Shown in pieces: positions 1 to 5,365 of a stretch of DNA of 5,426 nucleotides; the first letter of the stretch is position 1; the number at the start of each line of letters is the position of its first letter. The DNA comes from Desulfitobacterium sp. (GTDB lineage Bacteria; Bacillota; Desulfitobacteriia; Desulfitobacteriales; Desulfitobacteriaceae). Under the pieces are notes generated by a model that saw only the letters and a program-made list of their open reading frames with translations, did not search any database and was not told the DNA's origin. The DNA lies in contig JAAZLD010000001.1 in assembly GCA_012799495.1 (NCBI GenBank), positions 1 through 5,426 on the forward strand, in the 5' to 3' direction. The translations under genes were made by a program, and so were the position numbers.

Positions 1-418
1 CCTCTTCCTTTACTTTCCGCAGTATTTCTTCCGCATTAGCAATTTCCAGTCGGATATTCACTTCAGGATATTCTTCTTTAAATAAGTAGATGGAACATGG
101 CAGAGAGACATTACCAATTGTTGTACTTGCTCCTACGATAATTTGATTGTTCTCATGCTGGAGAATTATTTCTAATTGCTGCTCCATTTCATCTTGCAAG
201 TCCAGTATTTTCTGGGCATACTGATAAAATACTTCCCCTGCCTTAGTAGGGATAACACCTTGCTGGGTTCGCTCGAATAACTGACCTTTATAATACTCTT
301 CTAAGTTCTTAATCTGGGTGCTTACAGCGGGTTGACTTAAGTGAAGGGCTTTAGCAGCCTTGGATATACTCTGGAATTTAGAAACAGCGATAAAAATCTT
401 TAATTGATAAGTATCCAA
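1..418 (-). CDS. LysR-family transcriptional regulator, N-terminal part (C-terminus beyond window)
   Basis: A DNA-binding regulator of the LysR family, cut by the window edge after about 139 codons; the family is usually about 300 residues. The translation begins LDTYQLKIFIAVSKF and has a classic LysR winged helix-turn-helix at about residues 16-50 (SKAAKALHLSQPAVSTQIKN, then LFER). A linker helix rich in Gln and Glu follows (about 65-90). The effector domain then starts at about residue 93 with IIVGASTTIGNVSLP, typical of the family. I chose a TTG start at 418 because AGGTGA (428-423) lies just upstream and the LysR alignment begins there; no ATG or GTG in this frame fits. It lies downstream of the oxidoreductase operon but behind a terminator, so it is probably its own transcription unit. 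Its target and ligand cannot be told from this fragment. Confidence 0.93.
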   Translation of the reverse strand, partial: MDTYQLKIFIAVSKFQSISKAAKALHLSQPAVSTQIKNLEEYYKGQLFERTQQGVIPTKAGEVFYQYAQKILDLQDEMEQQLEIILQHENNQIIVGASTTIGNVSLPCSIYLFKEEYPEVNIRLEIANAEEILRKVKEE

Positions 419-510
419 AGATTCACCTGCTCTCTTTCCCAAAACAAACCTTTTTACACAGGACCTACGCTTTAGATATTCATCTCATAATGTTTTTGAT
501 ATTATTTCCA

Positions 511-562
511 AATAGTCCCTATCTCATATTATACTAAAATTCACTTTTTGGGTAGGGATATT
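511..562 (-). promoter_or_regulatory. Candidate promoter/operator region of the LysR gene
   Basis: The 183 bases between the operon terminator and the LysR start hold no gene. On the minus strand a perfect TATAAT (533-528) could be a -10 box, but no good -35 lies 16-18 bases upstream. It sits between two arms of an imperfect inverted repeat, AATAGTCCCTA (511-521) and TAGGGATATT (553-562), which match except for one extra base. LysR proteins often regulate their own promoters, so this could be an operator; that is inference. The sequence is very A+T-rich, so chance matches are likely. Confidence 0.3.
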
Positions 563-596
563 AGTAATAATAAAATTTTATTCTCATCAACGGTAC

Positions 597-635
597 ACAA
601 AAAGCGTTCCAACTGATAATATCAGAGGAACGCTT
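597..635 (-). terminator. Rho-independent terminator ending the oxidoreductase operon
   Basis: A long hairpin with outer arms AAGCGTTCC (602-610) and GGAACGCTT (627-635), and an inner stem CTGAT (613-617) / ATCAG (621-625) around an AAT loop. Read on the minus strand the stem runs straight into TTTTTGTG, giving the U-run of an intrinsic terminator about 60 bases after the zinc-ribbon stop codon. The plus-strand side has only a weak T-run. Confidence 0.85.
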
Positions 636-697
636 GCTGTTTTAATCTTTATAGAGAATATGTTTAAAGCAAATTATTCTTACTACGCAAAATTTTA

Positions 698-823
698 TTA
701 TATATTTTCTTCTTTTTCCAATTTAGTTTGACACTTTGTACAAACTTTAAGATTAGCTGGGTTTATGGCCCCGCATTCTCCGCATTTAATAGGTTTTTGT
801 GTAGTTGGTGGTCTAAAGCACAT
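698..823 (-). CDS. Small zinc-ribbon protein (41 aa)
   Basis: A very small protein with two Cys-X2-Cys knuckles: C14-GE-C17 and C28-TK-C31, 10 residues apart, in the pattern of a zinc ribbon (KCGECGAINPANLKVCTKCQ). An extra Cys is at position 2. The N-terminus (MCFRPPTTQKP) is Pro-rich, the C-terminus is Lys/Glu-rich and charged, and there is no membrane segment. The start is secure: AGGAGG at 836-831 sits 7 bases before the ATG, the best ribosome site in the window. It is the last gene before the terminator and lies 123 bases after the small Cys-rich gene, so it is probably part of the oxidoreductase operon. Four Cys at this spacing usually bind Zn structurally; a rubredoxin-like iron site is possible but the knuckles lack the usual CPxCG form. 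Function unknown. Confidence 0.82.
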   Translation of the reverse strand: MCFRPPTTQKPIKCGECGAINPANLKVCTKCQTKLEKEENI

Positions 824-849
824 TTTACATCCTCCTCATACTTCGAAAA

Positions 850-878
850 ATTAGTATGGGAAATACCCCACTGTTCAA
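850..878 (-). promoter_or_regulatory. Weak candidate internal promoter for the zinc-ribbon gene
   Basis: On the minus strand TTGAAC (878-873) and ACTAAT (855-850) are 17 bases apart, a poor match to a housekeeping -35/-10 pair. It would start transcription just ahead of the strong ribosome site of the zinc-ribbon gene. Each box matches only about four of six consensus positions, so it may be chance. Confidence 0.2.
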
Positions 879-899
879 AAGATATTACCTAAAGGCGAT

Positions 900-930
900 C
901 CCAACCAGCCGATTTTTCATCAGCTGGGGG
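900..930 (-). other. Stable intercistronic hairpin without a U-run
   Basis: On the minus-strand transcript the arms CCAGCUGAU (927-919) and AUCGGCUGG (913-905) pair completely, with one U-G wobble, around a GAAAA loop. Three more G-C pairs follow after a two-base bulge (930-928 with 902-900). It starts 16 bases after the stop codon of the 79-residue gene. No T-run follows (GATCGCC comes next), so it is not a standard terminator. A role in mRNA 3'-end stability or in lowering downstream expression is inference. Confidence 0.55.
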
Positions 931-946
931 GTTAGATTATTTTGTT

Positions 947-1186
947 CTAGTGCCCTATTGTAATTCGAGTTGAACTGGTTCGACTATTTATAAATTTAGA
1001 AGCTTTGGCAAAATTTTTACCAAGTACATTAGCTAAGGTTTTGCAACTTTTCTTTTCAAAAGAGTTGTGGGCTGGAACATTGCGCCAAGCATCTGTTACC
1101 AAGCCTTCAGCGGATATAACCATAGTCGTTAGACATTCATTAGGGCAGCGATAACATTGCACATCTTGTTCGCGCATTAAGCTCAC
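947..1186 (-). CDS. Small Cys-rich, putative Fe-S protein (79 aa), DUF1667-like N-terminus
   Basis: A short protein whose N-terminal part has the run QCYRCPNECLTTMVIS. Its cysteines C11, C14, C18 and C48 are spaced CX2CX3CX29C, close to the [4Fe-4S] pattern at the start of the neighbouring oxidoreductase and similar to the CxxCPxxC pattern of DUF1667-type proteins. A [4Fe-4S] cluster and an electron-transfer role beside the oxidoreductase are inferred. The GTG start overlaps the oxidoreductase TGA stop by four bases (GTGA), indicating translational coupling; an in-frame ATG at 1177 is an equally possible start. The second half looks unusual: the expected conserved glycine/cysteine segment after about residue 35 is not recognisable, and the tail (INSRTSSTRITIGH) is Ser/Thr-rich and unlike a conserved domain. 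A frameshift or decay of the 3' end is possible. There is no signal peptide or membrane segment. Confidence 0.6.
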   Translation of the reverse strand: MSLMREQDVQCYRCPNECLTTMVISAEGLVTDAWRNVPAHNSFEKKSCKTLANVLGKNFAKASKFINSRTSSTRITIGH

Positions 1187-2217
1187 TCTTCTATTTTAGG
1201 TGCAACAGGGCTGTCATAATCTAAAGCTGTATCTGCTTTGTAGATTTTGCAAAGGCAAGCTTTGTAAGGGTTATCTCCGGAGAAGTTGCAGTCTTCATAC
1301 TCGTCAGAGATAATTGCGTTGATATTTGTATCCCATACACCAAAGAGGTATGGTTCTTCTTCTGGCATTTCGGGGAAGTACCAATAAGCCTCTGCACTTA
1401 CTGTATCGGGACGTATTTCTGAAGTAATTCTTGCTTTTTGCCGTACCCTGCCCAATGGTGTTTCGATATATACCATTTCACCATTTGCTATATTGTGTTT
1501 GCGAGCTGTTTCAGGATGGATCTCCACTACTGGATAATCATGCATCCACCGTAAAGACTTCAATTGACGATGTTGACTATGCCACCAAGGACGTATTCTT
1601 AAACCACTAAGGAGATAGTATGGATACTCCTTAGCTAATTCAGGGGTTTTAGTTGGGCTTTGAGTACGATCCTCATAGTCTGGCATGGGGTCAACCCCAG
1701 CTGCTTCTAAAATGCTAGGTAGAAACTCTACTTTTCCAGAAGGTGTACCAAATCCGTATTTTTCATAATTGTGGAAATGAGGTGCTGGTGAAAGCCAGAA
1801 CTCATCTCTTTCGGCTAATTCTTTATGAGTAAAGCCTGATTTTCCAAGATAGAGATCGAATAATCCTTCTAGTGTATCTGGCCACTCTCCAGGTAATTCA
1901 CAACGTTTAGCTAACTCTTTCCAAATATAGTAGTCATCTTTTCTTTCATATAAAGCTTCCATGGGTTGCTTATAGGCCATGGTAGTATCTGTTACTCCCC
2001 AGAATACCATTAGGTGCGGTCTTTCTAAGAAAGATGCAGCTGGAAGCACATAGTCACATAAAGCTAAGCTAGGTGTCATCCAGAAATCCATGCCTACTAA
2101 AAGATCAAGGTGATGTTTCATTGCTTTATGCCAATTCTTAGCATTAGATACGTTAACTAATGGGTTACCACCTTGGATAAAGAAAGCTTTAATTGGGTAA
2201 GGTTCTCCCTCAATCAT
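1183..2217 (-). CDS. Molybdopterin oxidoreductase, C-terminal half (downstream of in-frame TGA)
   Basis: The C-terminal half of a DMSO-reductase-superfamily enzyme, in the same frame as the upstream half and separated from it only by the TGA at 2250-2248. Coordinates here run from the first ATG after it, but the codons from 2247 down also read sensibly (FPATRGLVDA). Family features, numbered from this ATG: EPYPIKAFFIQGGNPL (5-20), pterin-binding CDYVLPAASFLERP (54-67), TPSGKVEF (158-165), and the dinucleotide-binding C-terminal domain from about 197 with HPETA (234-238) and ETPLGRVR (252-259). It ends with three Cys near C310-C323. No ribosome site lies at a usable distance from the ATG: the nearest purine run, GAGG, is 13 bases away. 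It also lacks the Fe-S domain and metal ligand, so it cannot be an enzyme on its own. It is best seen as the second part of one 745-residue product or of a broken gene. Confidence 0.88.
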   Translation of the reverse strand: MIEGEPYPIKAFFIQGGNPLVNVSNAKNWHKAMKHHLDLLVGMDFWMTPSLALCDYVLPAASFLERPHLMVFWGVTDTTMAYKQPMEALYERKDDYYIWKELAKRCELPGEWPDTLEGLFDLYLGKSGFTHKELAERDEFWLSPAPHFHNYEKYGFGTPSGKVEFLPSILEAAGVDPMPDYEDRTQSPTKTPELAKEYPYYLLSGLRIRPWWHSQHRQLKSLRWMHDYPVVEIHPETARKHNIANGEMVYIETPLGRVRQKARITSEIRPDTVSAEAYWYFPEMPEEEPYLFGVWDTNINAIISDEYEDCNFSGDNPYKACLCKIYKADTALDYDSPVAPKIEE

Positions 2218-2250
2218 TGCATCAACAAGACCTCGTGTGGCAGGGAATCA
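2206..2250 (-). other. In-frame TGA with SECIS-like hairpin: recoding site or nonsense mutation
   Basis: TGA at 2250-2248 is codon 391 of the oxidoreductase frame (context QYF-TGA-FPATRG). Fifteen bases after it, the transcript can form ACGA-GGUC-UUGU (2236-2225): a short stem, including one G-U pair, around the loop GGUC. That is the apical loop sequence known from the E. coli fdhF selenocysteine insertion element. A farther stem UCCCU (2246-2242) / AGGGA (2210-2206) could enclose it. The stems are weak, and the 15-base distance is slightly shorter than the 18 in fdhF. Against selenocysteine: the predicted Mo/W ligand is Cys138, not this residue, and the position lies in a variable stretch. 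TGA also acts as a normal stop at 1185-1183, so there is no general code change. Confidence 0.4.
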
Positions 2251-3420
2251 GAAGTATTGAGAAGCTCCGTAACCCTCACCATACCAAGCTTTTTGAACTG
2301 ATTCATTAACACGTCTAAAGCTTTCTACTGAGCAGAGTGGGAATTTTTCTGCTGAAACACAATCTCTCACATCTTTATTATTCATAAAATGACGATAGCC
2401 GTTTAGGTTGAAGTAATCTAAGAAGGCATGGGGGCCTGTCAATGGATTACCGCCTTCACGGTCGATATCGCCGTTTAGTACTTTAATCACATTTTGTGTA
2501 TAGACGGTAGACAGACTAGCTGATCCTGTTTGACATGGTGCGAGTGGCCAAAGTTGGCAAGTGGGGCCATCTGCATACGTACGAGCAAATTCAATAATTT
2601 GTTGTACGGGCACTTCTGTAATCTCAGAAACTTTTTCCAGAGGATAATTCTTAGCTTTCTCCACAAGTTTCTCAAAGTCTAAACACCATTTTTCAATAAA
2701 CTCTTCATCATATAATCCTTCGCTGATCATGTAATTAATCACACCCCAGCCGAAAGCTCCATCTGTACCGGGACGGATTTGGATCCAAAGGTCAGCATAG
2801 GATGCGGTTTCCGTAAAACGTGGATCTACGACTACTAATTTAGCTCCTTGATCCATGGCCGCTCTACAAACATTCCATTTTGTATTATTACTTTGAGCAG
2901 TGTTTGCACCCCAGCAGACAATTGTTTTGGTTACACCGGGGGCAGGCATAGCACCTAATGAGTCCCAACCATACATAGCAACTTCGGTGACAATACTTGC
3001 TTCACCACAGTTTTTACCTTGGTTAAACACATTAGGCGTTCCCCAGTAGTTAGCGAATCTCCATTGTGTATAATCAGAAGGTTCATGAACGGTACCGCCC
3101 ATAGTGCTAACTGCTTCTGGTCCAAATTCTTCTCTTATCTTGAGAAGTTTTTCGGCGATTTCGTCCATGGCTTGATCCCAACTAATTCTTTCCCATTTTC
3201 CTTCTCCCCGCTCACCGACGCGCTTGAGAGGATAATTTAGTCTATCGGGATGATAATGGAATTCCGGAATTGCCCGTACCCGTTCACAGGTGTAACCACT
3301 ACCAATAGGTGCATTTGGATCACCTTCTACACCTACTAACTTACCATCATCGATCTCTAAGATTAACCCACAGCATTGCCAGCACATATAACATACTGAT
3401 TTCTTATATTCTACAGCCAT
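2248..3420 (-). CDS. Molybdopterin (Mo/W-bis-MGD) oxidoreductase, N-terminal half with Fe-S cluster and metal ligand
   Basis: The N-terminal 390 residues of a DMSO-reductase-superfamily enzyme; with the part after the TGA the frame totals 745 residues, near the usual length. A [4Fe-4S] motif C10-X2-C13-X3-C17-X27-C45 opens the protein. Then come WERISWDQAMDEIAEKL (76-92), the typical Molybdopterin domain entry; YWGTPNVFNQGKNCGE, with C138 as likely Mo/W ligand; VVVDPRFTETA (196-206); and IRPGTDGAF (215-223), which bind the pterin cofactor. There is no Tat or Sec signal, so it is cytoplasmic. The layout resembles acetylene hydratase, but the catalytic Asp of that enzyme (Asp13, right after the second cluster Cys) is Trp14 here, so another reaction is likely. 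The substrate is unknown. The ATG has GGAGG (3432-3428) seven bases upstream. A sigma-54 promoter and structured leader precede it. Confidence 0.93.
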   Translation of the reverse strand: MAVEYKKSVCYMCWQCCGLILEIDDGKLVGVEGDPNAPIGSGYTCERVRAIPEFHYHPDRLNYPLKRVGERGEGKWERISWDQAMDEIAEKLLKIREEFGPEAVSTMGGTVHEPSDYTQWRFANYWGTPNVFNQGKNCGEASIVTEVAMYGWDSLGAMPAPGVTKTIVCWGANTAQSNNTKWNVCRAAMDQGAKLVVVDPRFTETASYADLWIQIRPGTDGAFGWGVINYMISEGLYDEEFIEKWCLDFEKLVEKAKNYPLEKVSEITEVPVQQIIEFARTYADGPTCQLWPLAPCQTGSASLSTVYTQNVIKVLNGDIDREGGNPLTGPHAFLDYFNLNGYRHFMNNKDVRDCVSAEKFPLCSVESFRRVNESVQKAWYGEGYGASQYF

Positions 3421-3427
3421 TCTAATA

Positions 3428-3432
3428 CCTCC
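3428..3432 (-). promoter_or_regulatory. Ribosome binding site of the oxidoreductase gene
   Basis: GGAGG on the minus strand, seven bases before the ATG at 3420, fixes this start. It lies 27 bases after the end of the leader stem, so it is not inside the stem; a small AUUG-GGAU-CAAU hairpin lies between them. Confidence 0.85.
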
Positions 3433-3459
3433 AAACCCATTATATTGATCCCAATTATC

Positions 3460-3550
3460 CAGCTGAGAACGTACTAAGTATTTCTTTCACCACTCTCCTT
3501 TCTGTCTTTGTGTATACGCCTTTCGGACACTTCTATTACGTTTTCAGCTG
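3460..3550 (-). ncRNA. Structured 5' leader element of the oxidoreductase mRNA (unrecognised)
   Basis: On the minus-strand transcript the arm CAGCUGAAAACGUA (3550-3537) pairs with UACGUUCUCAGCUG (3473-3460) in 13 of 14 positions; the only mismatch is A-C. A few further pairs inside (UAG with UUA) may extend it. The stem closes a 63-base region containing a second hairpin, GUGU-CC-GAAA-GG-bulge-ACAC (3530-3510), with a GNRA tetraloop. The rest of the loop is purine-rich. The predicted sigma-54 start site is near 3556, so the element would begin within about six bases of the 5' end and finish 39 bases before the start codon. This is the shape of a cis-acting leader RNA. I could not match it to the Moco, c-di-GMP, fluoride or other riboswitch cores I know. 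No U-run follows, so control, if any, would act on translation or stability. A DNA operator is an alternative reading. Confidence 0.5.
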
Positions 3551-3565
3551 CTTGCTTACTTATAA

Positions 3566-3581
3566 TGCATTTTCCATGCCA
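3566..3581 (-). promoter_or_regulatory. Sigma-54 (-24/-12) promoter of the oxidoreductase operon
   Basis: On the minus strand the sequence reads TGGCATGGAAAATGCA, with GG and GC exactly 11 bases apart as in the consensus TGGCACG-N4-TTGCA. It differs from it at only three fixed positions. It faces the oxidoreductase, with transcription expected to start near 3556 and leave a leader of about 136 bases. The next gene upstream encodes a sigma-54 activator, which strongly supports the call. Confidence 0.85.
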
Positions 3582-3602
3582 ACTATTTCACAAGAAAAAT
3601 GT

Positions 3603-3618
3603 ACGGTTTTTGACCAGT
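3603..3618. promoter_or_regulatory. Weak candidate activator half-sites
   Basis: ACGGT-TTTTG-ACCAGT is a rough inverted repeat (ACGGT against ACTGGT, with one inserted base) about 22 bases upstream of the -24 element. It is close to the promoter for an enhancer-binding site and short enough to be chance. The palindrome at 3641-3658 is the better candidate. Confidence 0.2.
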
Positions 3619-3640
3619 TTATTGGGTTATTAGAGTTGTT

Positions 3641-3658
3641 TTGGAATATTTATTCAAA
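3641..3658. promoter_or_regulatory. Candidate upstream activating sequence (palindrome)
   Basis: TTGGAATA-TT-TATTCAAA is an 18-base palindrome with seven of eight arm positions matching, centred about 94 bases upstream of the predicted sigma-54 start. Dimeric Fis-type HTH activators bind such dyads at roughly this distance. Its A+T richness lowers the weight of the match. Confidence 0.35.
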
Positions 3659-3703
3659 CAAAAAACCAGATTGAAATTCCAGTTATTTCAGTCTGGTTTT
3701 TTT
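3659..3703 (-). terminator. Rho-independent terminator of the sigma-54 activator gene
   Basis: A hairpin with arms CCAGA (3666-3670) / TCTGG (3692-3696) and TGAAAT (3672-3677) / ATTTCA (3685-3690), one mismatch between them, and a seven-base loop. It is flanked by an A-run and a T-run, so it can end transcription in both directions. On the minus strand it lies 45 bases after the activator stop codon and insulates the oxidoreductase operon from read-through. Confidence 0.92.
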
Positions 3704-3747
3704 ATTCGCCTTTAAATTAGGTATCTACGCGCTTAAAATAGCCATTA

Positions 3748-5358
3748 TTAAATATCTATTGTTTTTAATCTTCTATAGAGAGTTGTTTTACTCATCTCTA
3801 ACAGTTTCGCTGCCTCAGTAACGTCTCCATTTGTCCTTCTAAGGGCTTCCTTAATATATCTTTTTTCCATCTCAACCAGAGAAAGTGAATCGGTATCATC
3901 ATAAGATTGATTAGATTTTTTTCCTAGAAAACTTAGATGCTCGCAAGTTATAACTTCATCTTCTGTCATGAAAAATATTTTTTGGATAGCATTTTTAAGT
4001 TCGCGAATATTTCCAGGCCAATGGTATTCCCGCATAGTCTCTAGGGCTTCCTCACTAAATTTAATGTTCATACCTAATTGCTGATTAAACTTCGTTATAA
4101 AGAACTCTGTTAAAGCGATAATGTCCTCAGGCCGTTCCCTCAGAGGAGGTATATTAATATTTATAACGTTAAGACGGTAAAAAAGATCTCCACGGAATTT
4201 TTTCTCTTTCACGAGAGTTTCTAGATCCTGATTCGTAGCACAAATAACCCTCACATCAACTGGACGAGGAGTGCCCCCACCTAAGCGCACTACTTTTTTA
4301 TCTTCTAACACTCTTAAAAGAATAGGTTGCTGGACTAGTGGCATGTCCCCGATTTCATCTAAGAAAATGGTACCGCCATTAGCTTGCTCAAATTTACCCA
4401 TGGCTCCATTACGGCGAGCCCCTGTAAATGCTCCCGCTTCATAGCCAAAAAGTTCACTAGAGGCTAGCTCTTGGGGTATAGCAGCACAGTTTACCGTAAC
4501 AAAAGAATTATTATGGCGTGAGCTGTAACTATGTATGGACTGAGAAATAAGCTCTTTTCCTGTACCGCTCTCCCCAGTCACCAAAACATTAGCTCCCATT
4601 TTAGCGGCATGCTTAGCTTGACGGATCACTTCTTCCATTTTAGGACTACGACTAATGATATTTTCAAATGTGTAAAGTCCATTTTCACTTTTTTTAATTT
4701 TTGGTACTGCATAAGTATCGGCAATAAATTGTTTGCTTTTACCTTGTATAGTGCTTCCTATTTCTTTAGCTGCAGCATAGAGCATGCCTAAGTGCATAGG
4801 GTGTGGCTCTTGTTTATCAGATGTAATACCGATTACACCAGCCAAGCAATTCCGGTTATCAAATATTGGTACACATGTACCACTCCAGGATTTACTGATT
4901 TCCAAATAATGTTGACTTTTTGCAATCTGGCTAACTCGTCCAGTTTTTAAGCTAATGGCAATTGCATTACAACCCATACTTTCTTCATTCCATAAGCAAC
5001 CGGGTATTTTGAAAGCCTTTTCAGCTTTCAGAGTCATATTGTGCTCCCCGAATTGCTCTAAAACTAACCCACTTTCATCGCAAATAAACAGAATAAAATC
5101 AGGCCCTAACACAAATTTAGAAAAATACTTAAGAAAAGATCTTGTATTTTTTATAAGGGAAGATTTTTGCTTAATAGTCCTTAATTCATCCATAGGTATA
5201 ATATTAAATTGAGGTTTTTGGGGATCAATACCCTTTTCTAAAGACCTCATCCAGGACTCTTTTATATCACTATACATTTGATCATAAATTCCCCCTCGAT
5301 ATAAGGGTTTTTCTTCTTGATCAAAAAAAATCGACTCGTTTACACTATCGATAAGCAC
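3748..5358 (-). CDS. Sigma-54-dependent transcriptional activator, AcoR-type (GAF, AAA+, Fis HTH)
   Basis: A bacterial enhancer-binding protein that uses ATP to open sigma-54 promoters. Numbered from the GTG at 5358 (536 residues), a GAF-type sensor domain spans about 60-205, with MGCNAIAISLKTGRV and a WSGTCVPIFD segment as in acetoin regulator AcoR. The AAA+ domain has Walker A GESGTGKE (262-269), the sigma-54 contact loop GAFTGA (309-314), Walker B TIFLDE (330-335), sensor I VRVICATN (369-376), arginine-finger FRGDLFYRL (388-396) and WPGN (447-450). A Fis-type helix-turn-helix (about 510-532, DVTEAAKLLEMSKTTLYRRL) ends it. All catalytic motifs are intact. I prefer GTG at 5358 because AAGGGGG lies seven bases upstream; a TTG at 5406 is in frame but has no ribosome site, and a stop lies just before it (5418-5416). 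No receiver domain is present, so it probably senses a ligand directly. The adjacent sigma-54 promoter is its likely target. Confidence 0.96.
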   Translation of the reverse strand: MLIDSVNESIFFDQEEKPLYRGGIYDQMYSDIKESWMRSLEKGIDPQKPQFNIIPMDELRTIKQKSSLIKNTRSFLKYFSKFVLGPDFILFICDESGLVLEQFGEHNMTLKAEKAFKIPGCLWNEESMGCNAIAISLKTGRVSQIAKSQHYLEISKSWSGTCVPIFDNRNCLAGVIGITSDKQEPHPMHLGMLYAAAKEIGSTIQGKSKQFIADTYAVPKIKKSENGLYTFENIISRSPKMEEVIRQAKHAAKMGANVLVTGESGTGKELISQSIHSYSSRHNNSFVTVNCAAIPQELASSELFGYEAGAFTGARRNGAMGKFEQANGGTIFLDEIGDMPLVQQPILLRVLEDKKVVRLGGGTPRPVDVRVICATNQDLETLVKEKKFRGDLFYRLNVININIPPLRERPEDIIALTEFFITKFNQQLGMNIKFSEEALETMREYHWPGNIRELKNAIQKIFFMTEDEVITCEHLSFLGKKSNQSYDDTDSLSLVEMEKRYIKEALRRTNGDVTEAAKLLEMSKTTLYRRLKTIDI

Positions 5359-5365
5359 TTCAATT

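Noticed and set aside
851..949. A minus-strand open stretch without a start codon (reads like ALEQNNLTPQLMKNRLVG)
   Set aside because: It has no start codon with a ribosome site and is largely the intercistronic hairpin; it could be a remnant of a frameshifted 3' end but nothing proves it.
1183..1186. TGA read as sense throughout (altered genetic code)
   Set aside because: TGA here ends the oxidoreductase in a coupled GTGA overlap, and reading on meets TAA two codons later, so a genome-wide code change is not supported.
2487..2675. A 62-codon minus-strand frame inside the oxidoreductase
   Set aside because: It lies wholly within the oxidoreductase in another frame, with no domain-like content and no ribosome site; it is a shadow frame.
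3019..3240. A 73-codon plus-strand frame
   Set aside because: It is antisense to the well-supported oxidoreductase, with composition that looks like reverse translation of it and no plus-strand promoter or context.
4531..4791. An 86-codon plus-strand frame
   Set aside because: It is antisense to the AAA+ and GAF-linker part of the activator, whose motifs are unmistakable on the other strand.
4955..5212. An 85-codon plus-strand frame
   Set aside because: It is antisense to the activator's GAF region, with no family features.
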